Below are positions 45,667 through 52,475 of a stretch of 63,697 bases of DNA, one piece after another. The notes under the pieces are model-generated. The model did not search any database. It saw only the letters and a program-made list of their open reading frames with translations, and was not told where the DNA came from. Source of the DNA: Alistipes sp. Zagget8. Its GTDB lineage: Bacteria; Bacteroidota; Bacteroidia; Bacteroidales; Rikenellaceae. How positions within the stretch are numbered: the first letter of the stretch is position 1; every line of letters begins with the position of its first letter. A program made the position numbers and the translations under genes. The stretch lies in contig MSHJ01000020.1 of the NCBI GenBank assembly GCA_001941065.1, positions 1-63,697 of the forward strand, in the 5' to 3' direction.

Positions 45667-46338
45667 TCAATCAACCGGTTTCTTCCTGGAATCGATATAG
45701 CTTTTAAGTTCACTCAATGAGTAGGACTTGCAATTCCCGACAGCATCGGGTTGTTTCGAAACATTTATATATGCGAGATCCAATTCTGTAGATTTTTCAC
45801 CCAGCAAGGCATCGAGCAATAAAAAAGTTCCTCCCAAAAATGTATTGCGGTTCTCTTCCTCATAATCGGGATATACCACTTCAATATCTATCGGGAGTGA
45901 ATTGTCCGCATCGTTTATCGGAATAAAGAATACCTTATCGGAATCAAAATGATAACCGTTATATTGGAGGGTATAATTGCGGCCTTTCGGCTGCCTGAAC
46001 GCGGTTATTTTCCATTGCCCGACAGGAGGTGCCGCATAAACCAATCGTTCGACTGCCGGGAATAGCGCCTTATTGCCATCGGCGGATACAACCAATTCGA
46101 ATGTTTTCGTCTCTTTGTCATATCCTATTTCGAAAACCAATCCCTCGCAATAATCGTGGAGGTGTTTTGACAACGGGTCAAGCAATTTCTGGAGTCGTGT
46201 GTCCGACAAGTCTTCGACAGCCGAGATTTTTTGACTGTGATCAGAAAACCAATCCCAAAACTTTTCTTCCGCGGATTTCTTCCGCATACATCCGAATAGT
46301 CCCATAGTCGACAATAAAATTATCAGAATCTTTTTCAT
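45667..46338 (-). CDS. Lipoprotein of unknown function
   Basis: The 223-residue product has a lipoprotein signal (LIILLSTMGLFGC) followed by MRKKSAEEKFWDWFSDHS. The remainder is a mixed alpha/beta domain with FELVVSADGNKALFPAVERL and a late LGEKSTELDLAYINVS. Small Bacteroidota lipoproteins opening EEKFWxWF are, as far as I know, uncharacterised. ATG at 46338 is used. A TATATTTG -7 box at 46343-46350 on this strand lies so close that the mRNA would have almost no leader. Confidence 0.8.
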   Translation of the reverse strand: MKKILIILLSTMGLFGCMRKKSAEEKFWDWFSDHSQKISAVEDLSDTRLQKLLDPLSKHLHDYCEGLVFEIGYDKETKTFELVVSADGNKALFPAVERLVYAAPPVGQWKITAFRQPKGRNYTLQYNGYHFDSDKVFFIPINDADNSLPIDIEVVYPDYEEENRNTFLGGTFLLLDALLGEKSTELDLAYINVSKQPDAVGNCKSYSLSELKSYIDSRKKPVD

Positions 46339-46342
46339 ATCA

Positions 46343-46350
46343 CAAATATA
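46343..46350 (-). promoter_or_regulatory. -7 element giving a nearly leaderless lipoprotein mRNA
   Basis: Minus-strand TATATTTG ends 4 bp before the ATG at 46338. A TTG at 46368-46370 is 17 bp upstream, inside the loop of the terminator hairpin at the left end of the mobile element. Confidence 0.5.
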
Positions 46351-46356
46351 CAAAAA

Positions 46357-46381
46357 AAGAGGTTCGACAATCGAACCTCTT
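46357..46381 (-). terminator. Terminator hairpin, presumed original terminator of tRNA-fMet
   Basis: AAGAGGTTCG, ACAAT and CGAACCTCTT form a perfect 10-bp stem, with a T run on the minus strand side. No minus-strand gene now ends here: upstream on that strand is the start of the mobile element. Joined to the tRNA-fMet 3' end across the shared CTTTGGTAG it would be the normal tRNA terminator. Confidence 0.65.
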
Positions 46382-46387
46382 TGGTAG
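46379..46387. other. Candidate attL core
   Basis: CTTTGGTAG is identical to 54028-54036 at the other element end. On the minus strand it reads CTACCAAAG: the tRNA 3' CTACCA followed by AAAG. Flanks differ on both sides, as expected for a large serine recombinase, which needs only a short shared core. Confidence 0.6.
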
Positions 46388-46492
46388 TAGACCGCGTAGA
46401 ACTATCGAACCAATTTATTGGGGATTTTCAGAGTATAATAGATTTTTATTCTCGCTTCAAAACAATATTTTAGTCTCTTTATTATCTTTGCA

Positions 46493-46500
46493 ATACAACA
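46493..46500 (+). promoter_or_regulatory. -7 element of the AbiTii gene
   Basis: TATCTTTG matches TAnnTTTG, 17 bp before the ATG. TTTTAG at 46468-46473 lies at the -33 distance but is a weak match. Confidence 0.5.
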
Positions 46501-46517
46501 TTTAAATATCTATCCTC

Positions 46518-47465
46518 ATGGAAAAACTGAATACAAAATCTATGATTGAAAGTATTATTGAAGACCTTTCTAATAATACTGATATTTCTCAATTTGCGCT
46601 AAAAGTAAAATTGATTGCTAGTAAATTGAAAAACGATAGCTTCAGCACATGGGTAAGAAATGAACTTGAAGGATATGATAAAAACGAGAGTTTACCTGAA
46701 TATAGAATTATAGATACGGAAGTTGTAGCTAATCTTATCATTCAACAAGGATTTAGAACAGCAAATTTCACCAACCATGTTATGCCATTAGTTGCTCTAA
46801 GAGATATAGATACTATTAAACGTCTATCCACAATTAAGATAAAAGACTCTGTTCTTTCTCTTGAAAAAGCGACAAAAATAAAAGAAGACCAAGAAGTAGG
46901 ATATTCGCTTACTGAATGGGAAAGAGTACAGATTAGTAAAATTTATGAGAATAGCAATATTTTATCTGCATATAAAAGATTGCCCCAAAATGTGTTTGCA
47001 GATATTATATATTTATTCAAATCAAAACTTCTCGAAGTGTTTATTGAACTAAACGATGATATTTTCAATGATGAACTTGATTTTGACATTATGACAAAAA
47101 AACAAGATATTGAAAAGGTCGTTAATCAGACCATTAATACACAAATGTATTTTGGAGATAAGTCTACAACCACCTTTACCGATTCTCCAGTTACTATTGG
47201 TAATAATAACACTATTAATATGTCTAGTGATATAAAATCTCAGATAGAGCAGTTATTATCCAAAATAGAAACAATAAAAATTGATGTAGAAAGCGATAGA
47301 GAGGACATTGCATCAGAAATTGTAAAGATTCGTTCAGAATTAAATAACGCTGTTCAGCAACCCAAAATATTGCGTTCTGCATTTAATGCAATCAAAGGAA
47401 TAACAGTTGGCATTGCAGCCAACCAAATCACCCCTCTTGTAAATGAAGCATTAAAATTATTATAA
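46518..47465 (+). CDS. AbiTii-domain protein (putative abortive-infection factor)
   Basis: The 315-residue protein opens with the AbiTii pattern: IEDLSNNTDISQFALKVKL then IASKLKNDSFSTWVRNELEG, followed by YRIIDTEVVANLI. AbiTii domains are named after a lactococcal abortive-infection system and occur in defence and mobile loci. Residues 1-190 form the domain. A GNNNTINMSSD turn near 225 is followed by a coiled-coil (about 240-280) and a hydrophobic glycine-containing end (GITVGIAANQI). It has no enzyme motif that I can see. It is the first gene of the element, and its codon use and base composition are unlike the chromosome. Role in defence is inferred from the family. Confidence 0.75.
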   Translation: MEKLNTKSMIESIIEDLSNNTDISQFALKVKLIASKLKNDSFSTWVRNELEGYDKNESLPEYRIIDTEVVANLIIQQGFRTANFTNHVMPLVALRDIDTIKRLSTIKIKDSVLSLEKATKIKEDQEVGYSLTEWERVQISKIYENSNILSAYKRLPQNVFADIIYLFKSKLLEVFIELNDDIFNDELDFDIMTKKQDIEKVVNQTINTQMYFGDKSTTTFTDSPVTIGNNNTINMSSDIKSQIEQLLSKIETIKIDVESDREDIASEIVKIRSELNNAVQQPKILRSAFNAIKGITVGIAANQITPLVNEALKLL

Positions 47466-47493
47466 AAAATCGGGGCAAGTAGCCCTGCCCCGA
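47462..47493 (-). terminator. Terminator of the lipoprotein/beta-barrel pair
   Basis: TCGGGGCA and TGCCCCGA form an 8-bp stem with an 8-nt loop. On the minus strand it is followed by TTTTTTA, so it serves the minus-strand genes and overlaps the end of the AbiTii gene. Confidence 0.7.
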
Positions 47494-47511
47494 CTCAAAA
47501 AAATACAACAT

Positions 47512-47937
47512 TTATTTAGTTCCTTTCACTTTCCCATAGATTGCCCCACCTTCAACGTAGAACTGTTCCGAGGAGAGGAAACGCCCGGTCAGTAAATTTG
47601 CAATTTTAATTTTATCGCCCTCTTTGGTGTAAGTAAAAGTTCCCATAGTGGAGTAATAAGAACTGTTATAATTTACCAGATAGCCGTCTTCATATTTCAC
47701 GGGCTTGTCTTGTACTAAAACTTTATAGGCGACTTTCCCGTCGGATTTGAATTCCAACAAATCCTCAACTTGGTTATAATAATAATTCGGCTTGCCATTT
47801 ACATATTCACCTATATTAGCCCACAGCCCCTCCATATTGGCAGGAGTGCCGCCATTATCATCATCGTCAGAGCAGGCACAGAATCCGATTAAAGAGATAG
47901 CGGCAAAAAGCAAAAATATCTTTTTCATATTATCCAT
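47512..47937 (-). CDS. Small lipoprotein, lipocalin-like
   Basis: The 141-residue product has a lipoprotein signal (FLLFAAISLIGFCAC) followed by an acidic CSDDDDNGGTP linker, a frequent Bacteroidota surface-lipoprotein signature. The rest (EGLWANIGEYVNGKPNYYYN, LLEFKSDGKVAYKV, GTFTYTKEGDKIKIANLLTG) has the GxW plus antiparallel strand pattern of lipocalin-like DUF4595/DUF5004-type domains. It lies 3 bp after the barrel gene. An ATG at 47928 is an equally good start. Function is unknown. Confidence 0.78.
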   Translation of the reverse strand: MDNMKKIFLLFAAISLIGFCACSDDDDNGGTPANMEGLWANIGEYVNGKPNYYYNQVEDLLEFKSDGKVAYKVLVQDKPVKYEDGYLVNYNSSYYSTMGTFTYTKEGDKIKIANLLTGRFLSSEQFYVEGGAIYGKVKGTK

Positions 47938-47940
47938 TTT

Positions 47941-48621
47941 TTAGAAATTGTATCCGGCAGAGAGACCGATGCACCATAAATCGCCATTGAAACCATAAGC
48001 AATATCGGCTCCTATCAGATAGTTCTTATAGGCAAAATTAACAGCCACTTTTCCATTGATGACACTGCGTGTCCAATTTGCACCGCCATTCAAAACGTCG
48101 TCGGAAAACAAATCCAACTTTTCGCTTACAGTACCGATAGCTTCTCCATGTTCGTATTTGGTATTTTCCATATCGCATTTACCCCATATTCCCAAAGCAT
48201 AGGACAATCCGACGGCAGGCTGAAAACCCCAATCGTTCGTAATCCTGATTTTGTGCGTAAACATGGCAGGTATTTCCAAATACAGGGCTTTGTATTTATT
48301 ATTAAATATGTTGTATTCTCCTCCGCCCTGATACATACCTTCATGGAAAGTCTCTGCCTTGGCAGAATTGTATTTTACATTGAGACCCGTTTGAAAATAC
48401 CATTTACGATTCTTGGATATGGCAATATCGTATGCTCCCCCAACTTGAAACCCGACACCGAATTTATGGGTAAAATCATCGAACATATCCGTATTGAACG
48501 ATTTGGAAAAATTTATGCCTGCCCGCACTCCAAAGATATGTTTGGGATTGGTGACCTCTTGCGCATTGGCAACTGCTATGGAACAGACAATAACTACAAC
48601 TACAAATAAAATACGTTTCAT
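47941..48621 (-). CDS. Outer-membrane beta-barrel protein (PorT-like)
   Basis: The 226-residue product has a signal peptide (LFVVVVIVCSIAVANAQ) and a barrel with FGVRAGINFSKSF, FGVGFQVGGAYDIAI, YLEIPAMFTHKIRI, WGFQPAVGLSYALG and the C-terminal IGLSAGYNF. The IPAMF and final aromatic are typical of the OMP_b-brl_2 group. It is the first gene of a pair with the lipoprotein, carried by the mobile element, and could alter the surface of the host cell. A TATATTTG -7 box lies at 48650-48657 on this strand. Confidence 0.82.
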   Translation of the reverse strand: MKRILFVVVVIVCSIAVANAQEVTNPKHIFGVRAGINFSKSFNTDMFDDFTHKFGVGFQVGGAYDIAISKNRKWYFQTGLNVKYNSAKAETFHEGMYQGGGEYNIFNNKYKALYLEIPAMFTHKIRITNDWGFQPAVGLSYALGIWGKCDMENTKYEHGEAIGTVSEKLDLFSDDVLNGGANWTRSVINGKVAVNFAYKNYLIGADIAYGFNGDLWCIGLSAGYNF

Positions 48622-48715
48622 AGATTTTAATTTTATTATTTTTTTATTTCAAATATAGCCCTTAAGATTGGAGAGGTATAGACAAACAAAAAGCGCGGAC
48701 TAATTCGCTAATATC

Positions 48716-48843
48716 GGATTCTGCGGTCTTGGACTACCTCACACCCTAATATACGGAATAAAGCCCACGCTGAAATACACAGCATGGGCGTCAAACCTTA
48801 TTCCATAGGGTGTGATTGTGAAAGTGTCCAAGTTTCAGAATCC
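48716..48843. repeat. 128-bp nested inverted repeat, strong extended hairpin
   Basis: Five paired arms are nested in order: GGATTCTG (48716-48723)/CAGAATCC (48836-48843); CTTGGAC (48728-48734)/GTCCAAG (48826-48832); CACACCCT (48740-48747)/AGGGTGTG (48807-48814); GGAATAA (48755-48761)/TTATTCC (48798-48804); and GCCCACGCTG (48763-48772)/CAGCATGGGC (48780-48789, one mismatch) with a 7-nt loop. Interruptions are asymmetric. It has no ORF. It may be a structured RNA, a single-strand DNA fold used in replication or recombination, or a miniature element. It lies between the barrel gene and the small gene at 49180. Confidence 0.8.
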
Positions 48844-49179
48844 CCGAAATAAAAGCTAACGCCTTTTATTTATATGTCTTTCGACTGTTATTTTACCATA
48901 GGCAAATTTGTTTTGTAATAAGACAAAAGTAAGTATATTTTGCCACGTATACAATATGTCCCGGGAATTAAAACGACCTGTCACATCTCCTTCAAATCCC
49001 TATTTTTCAGCAGACATCACCGTAAACGCCCTTAAACTGTTTCGAGAGAACGGTAAGCGTATTAGGGGAAGAACTGTTCGAAAAATATCCGGCAGAGGGA
49101 AAATATAAAAAATATTTTTTACTACTCTTTACATTTTTTCTGCACTTACCTACTATTTATATGAAAAACGAGTACAACC
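48844..49179 (+). other. Gap with a possible degraded ORF
   Basis: An ATG at 48956 opens a 50-codon frame (MSRELKRPVTSPSNPYFSAD, then ITVNALKLFREN) that ends at 49108. Shifting frame near 49060 gives LGEELFEKYPAEGKYKKYF, which looks more protein-like. It may be a broken small gene. I cannot assign it; the rest of the gap is AT-rich spacer. Confidence 0.35.
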
Positions 49180-49374
49180 ATGGAAAAGCAAAAAAGAGAA
49201 TATCGTGAATTGAGCGATGAAACCAAACAAAAAATCAGCGCCTCAACCAAAGGCAAACAAAAGAGCGCAAGCCATCGAATCCATATTTCGCAAGGCATGT
49301 TAAAATATTGGCAGGGGATTCCGAGCAAGCCTCAACAAACCACGATGGACGACCTGTTAGGAAAGACAGAATAA
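49180..49374 (+). CDS. Small NUMOD3-like protein
   Basis: The 64-residue basic protein reads MEKQKREYRELSDETKQKIS then ASTKGKQKSASHRIHISQGM. SDETKQKISASTKGK and HISQGMLKYW match the nuclease-associated modular motif (NUMOD3-like) found in DNA-binding parts of homing endonucleases. Free-standing versions occur, to my knowledge, upstream of Rep genes in Bacteroidota mobile elements. It probably binds DNA. It lies 76 bp before the Rep pseudogene. Confidence 0.65.
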   Translation: MEKQKREYRELSDETKQKISASTKGKQKSASHRIHISQGMLKYWQGIPSKPQQTTMDDLLGKTE

Positions 49375-49450
49375 CCACTTATCAAGGTTAAGATTTCGGT
49401 ATTTGAAGGACGCCTGCCTCTAAAAAATAAGAAGGTAATTAGTATGAATA

Positions 49451-50396
49451 GTGATAACATTAGACAAAATAAAAATTATTTCAACTTTGGATAAAATAAA
49501 AATAATTGATAATTCTTATTTCCAGACAATAATTAAAAATGATATAGTAGTAGAACAAAAATATACTGCTATATCTCCCTTCTTATTATATATTGAATTA
49601 GACTATTTAGAAAATGAATTGGTAATAGAATTTACCGGCAAAATATTACTTGACAGATATAATGAATTGATTAATAAAAAATAATTTTAAGCAGTGCTTG
49701 GAAAATATCAATCAATTAGGATTTTGCCGATTGGACATCGACGCAATCCAAGCGGAAGATGAAGCGGTCAAAATAGATGTCAGCAGAGATTTCGACTATC
49801 CCGATTTCAATGCACTTGTGCAGTCCATGCGCAACGGCATCAAGAACTATAACAAGTACCTTGCAAGGAAACTGATAAACGGAAACTTCATCGTCGAAAA
49901 GAACGTGCAGACCAAGACCAAGAAAAAGCGGCTGACTTTTTATGACAAAGGCAAAGAGATTCGCAAAAGTAAAAACAGAGCGTTTCTGTCGTCATTATCC
50001 GATTCCGACAGGCTCTTAAACTATTTCGAAGGAAAGATCCGGGCGGAATTAAATCTGAATTCTAAAGAGCAGATTCGTTCCAGTCTCAAAATTCCCCTTA
50101 CGAAAATAACCCATATTCTGAACGCTCCGGCAACGCCAATATGGGATTTCATAGATGAGATCATTTCAGACGATGATATTGACGAACAAATCAATTCCAA
50201 ATCCGAATACCTGACAAATCTTGTACTCCGTGACAACGATTTCGATTTAGTGAAGGTCGAAGCAAAGATGAGGACTTTTTGTGCCCCGGGAACGCATATT
50301 TCCCAAGTAATGAAACCTTACCGGATGATGCTTGCCAAAATCAACCAAGGAAATCCGGCCAGCGTAAAAAATGAATTGCGAAAAATTTTGTGTTGA
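49451..50396 (+). pseudogene. Phage/plasmid-type replication initiation protein, frameshifted
   Basis: The N-terminal part (LVIEFTGKILLDRYNELI) and the C-terminal part (QCLENINQLGFCRLDIDAI, RLTFYDKGKEI, LLNYFEGKIRAELNL) match the phage gene II/X-type Rep layout, in which a DxD-like segment precedes YDKxxE. The two frames would join at an A6 run (49676-49681): one A fewer gives ELINKNNFKQCLENINQL as a continuous protein. The present state is therefore a +1 frameshift, either decay or programmed slippage. The N terminus repeats LDKIKII twice. No intact rolling-circle catalytic set can be confirmed. Confidence 0.65.
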
Positions 50397-50510
50397 GGTT
50401 GTAATAAAAATTATTACACGCTGTATCAAAAAAGAAAGTGTATCAATTTAATCTAAAAAATGATTGTTTGATACACCTTCTTTTGTATTAAGATAACTTA
50501 AAAGATTATT

Positions 50511-51056
50511 TTACAAGAATCTTTTAGTTTCAATTACAGAGGTAAGCCTATTTATTTTTTCTGCAATAGCATTTTCATTTGAAATAGCATCCTCTATGAT
50601 ATTCAATTCCGATAAGTGTAGTGTTATTTCATCGTAAAACTTTTTATTATATGACAATTGAATATCTATATATCCATCATAATGCTTTTCAGGCCAATAT
50701 TGTAATAAAAGTAAAAATTCTTTTTTACCATTGGGTTCAAGGTTAAAACTAACTTCTTTAATTTTATCTTTTATTTCATAATTATAATATTTATCCTCAA
50801 TACAATGAATGCTCAGATTGACATTAATGCAATACGCATAATTATTAGATATATTCTTAATGACAACATAACATTTTGATGAATATCTACATAACACGGC
50901 AATAACATGGGGCTTGTGTACCTCTTCCCATTGCCTCTTTAGTTCATTTAGCTGTTTTCTATTTTGCCATAAGCTACAAAAAGTCGCTATTGCCATCAAT
51001 AAGGTAATAATAGCACTTATTGCGACCCAATCCAAAGTCTGCAAATCTATAATCAT
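50511..51056 (-). CDS. Single-pass membrane protein of unknown function
   Basis: The 181-residue protein has one N-terminal transmembrane segment (about 9-31, WVAISAIITLLMAIATFCSL), a short basic helix (QNRKQLNELKRQWEEV), and a beta-rich domain with CYVVIKNISNNYAYCINVNL and FNLEPNGKKEFLLLLQYWP. The C-terminal helix is acidic. I do not recognise a family. It is 5 bp after the XRE regulator gene and surely co-transcribed, a layout shared by many small defence or immunity pairs, but no toxin motif is present. Confidence 0.78.
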   Translation of the reverse strand: MIIDLQTLDWVAISAIITLLMAIATFCSLWQNRKQLNELKRQWEEVHKPHVIAVLCRYSSKCYVVIKNISNNYAYCINVNLSIHCIEDKYYNYEIKDKIKEVSFNLEPNGKKEFLLLLQYWPEKHYDGYIDIQLSYNKKFYDEITLHLSELNIIEDAISNENAIAEKINRLTSVIETKRFL

Positions 51057-51061
51057 ACGAT

Positions 51062-51409
51062 TTATTTTTTTATACGAGGCAACCCTACTCCTATTACATT
51101 CACCGCATCAGCCTCAACTTTTGCGGCAACCATTTTCAGGTCGTCTAATCCATTTATTATGTAAGGTATATCCTTATAGATTAAGATTCCCTTTACATCC
51201 TTGAAAACCTCAACAGTAGGAGTAAATAATCGAGCAATAGGCACTCCTAACACATCAGCAATATTTTTCAATGTTGAAAGTTGAGGATTCCCATTGATTG
51301 CCCGGCTCAATGATTCGGGAGCAATTCCCATTTTTTCAGCCAAATCACGCAACTGCATCCCACGTTCCCGGCAAAGTTCTTTGACTTTTTTATTCAGCAT
51401 ATAGTCCAT
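51062..51409 (-). CDS. XRE-family HTH regulator with C-terminal extension
   Basis: The 115-residue protein has an HTH_3 domain at about 8-62: VKELCRERGMQLRDLAEKMG, APESLSRAINGNPQLSTLKNIADVLG. A C-terminal extension (FKDVKGILIYKDIPYIINGL) follows and could bind a ligand or partner. It is divergent from the small serine recombinase and has a palindrome in its own promoter, so it is probably an autorepressor that also controls the recombinase side. ATG at 51400 is an alternative start. Confidence 0.88.
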   Translation of the reverse strand: MDYMLNKKVKELCRERGMQLRDLAEKMGIAPESLSRAINGNPQLSTLKNIADVLGVPIARLFTPTVEVFKDVKGILIYKDIPYIINGLDDLKMVAAKVEADAVNVIGVGLPRIKK

Positions 51410-51424
51410 AAAAAATATTTTTTA

Positions 51425-51463
51425 CAAATATACACATAAAATGATATTAAAAATCAATATCAT
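51425..51463 (-). promoter_or_regulatory. XRE gene promoter with palindromic operator
   Basis: Minus-strand TATATTTG at 51425-51432 is the -7 box. A perfect palindrome ATGATATT-7nt-AATATCAT at 51441-51463 covers the -33 area of that promoter. It is the natural candidate operator for the XRE protein. Confidence 0.65.
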
Positions 51464-51495
51464 CTGATAAAATTAATTTTTATTATCAAAATAAT

Positions 51496-51526
51496 TTTGA
51501 AATAAATAACTTAATATGTATATTTG
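51496..51526 (+). promoter_or_regulatory. Promoter of the small serine recombinase
   Basis: TTTG at 51496-51499, 19-bp spacer and TATATTTG at 51519-51526, a full consensus match, 33 bp before the ATG. Confidence 0.75.
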
Positions 51527-51558
51527 CATTGAAATAAATAACAAATAACATCAATTGT

Positions 51559-52185
51559 ATGATTAAAACCGTGATATACGCAAGAGTATCTTCAACGAAC
51601 GGAACACAAGATTACACCCGTCAGGTGAACGACCTGACCGAACTTGTCGCACGCATGAATTGGAGCGTCGAGGAGGTATTTGCAGAGAAAATCAGCGGAG
51701 CAAAGAAAAATTGCGATCGCAAGGCTCTATCAGATATGATAACGTTCGTCCAGTCACATAAAATTGACAAGGTTTTAATTACGGAGTTGTCCCGTCTCGG
51801 ACGCGACACCCTTCAAGTCCTCGAAACATTGGAGATACTGAACGGCGAGCGAATTTCCGTCTATATCCAAAATTACAATATCGAGACTTTGAATGAGGAT
51901 AAGACTGTAAACCCGATGAGCCAATTTCTGATTACCATCTTGGCAGAGGTCGCTCGCATGGAACGTAAAACCATCCGGGAACGTGTGGCAAGCGGCTACA
52001 AAAATTACCGGGAGGCAGGCGGAAAGGTCGGACGGAAACAAGGTTACATCAAATCCGTAGAAATCATGCGGGAACAATATGCAAAGGAAACCCAACTCTT
52101 AAAAAAGGGTTATTCACTCCGTAATATCGCGGCTATAACCTCAACGAGTATCAACACATTAAGAAAAATAAAGGCTATGATATAA
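51559..52185 (+). CDS. Small serine recombinase (resolvase/invertase type)
   Basis: The 208-residue protein has the catalytic serine Ser11 in YARVSS, the conserved arginines in LITELSRLGRD and MERKTIRERV, and a C-terminal HTH (YSLRNIAAITSTSINTLRKI). It belongs to the resolvase/invertase subgroup, distinct from the large integrase at 52476. It might resolve element multimers or invert a segment; no paired inversion sites were found by eye. Confidence 0.93.
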   Translation: MIKTVIYARVSSTNGTQDYTRQVNDLTELVARMNWSVEEVFAEKISGAKKNCDRKALSDMITFVQSHKIDKVLITELSRLGRDTLQVLETLEILNGERISVYIQNYNIETLNEDKTVNPMSQFLITILAEVARMERKTIRERVASGYKNYREAGGKVGRKQGYIKSVEIMREQYAKETQLLKKGYSLRNIAAITSTSINTLRKIKAMI

Positions 52186-52320
52186 CCGATCGGATTCGCC
52201 CATATCGGGCAAAGGTTTAAGTGGTTCCTTGGCGGCCAGATGACTTATTTTTTAATAAGAGCCGAAAACGAATAGCCGTAGTGTCTCCGGCACAAGCGGA
52301 TGAAATTCCTGAAATGTCTA
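52186..52320. other. Short gap, no recognised feature
   Basis: The stretch holds no ORF or promoter match that I can support. An in-frame ATG at 52300 could extend the small gene at 52321 by seven codons. Confidence 0.4.
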
Positions 52321-52470
52321 ATGTTTGAAAAAGAAGAATTAGATGAATACAAATCAGAATTCAACAGGTTAAAAATTACCAATGAGGATGCCATGTTGGT
52401 CGTCCTCAACTACCTCGATTCCATCGCCGAAATCGGCTATGAATCTTATATAAAAAAGTTAAAAATCTAA
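52321..52470 (+). CDS. Small acidic protein upstream of the integrase
   Basis: The 49-residue product is MFEKEELDEYKSEFNRLKIT, then NEDAMLVVLNYLDSIAEIGY and ESYIKKLKI. It is helical, amphipathic and acidic at its N terminus. It ends 5 bp before the integrase ATG, so the two are coupled. Its position makes it a candidate recombination directionality factor or integrase partner (inference only). It is too short to show in a 60-codon search. Confidence 0.6.
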   Translation: MFEKEELDEYKSEFNRLKITNEDAMLVVLNYLDSIAEIGYESYIKKLKI

Positions 52471-52475
52471 AATTT

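Noticed and set aside
46383..46412. A partial tRNA gene at the left end of the element
   Set aside because: The minus strand reads GGTTCGATAG and CTACTACCA like a T arm and CCA end, but no T stem or acceptor pairing forms, so it is better explained as the attP-derived arm.
51559..52185. Invertible segment controlled by the small serine recombinase
   Set aside because: No matching pair of inverted crossover sites around a promoter was found by eye near the gene.
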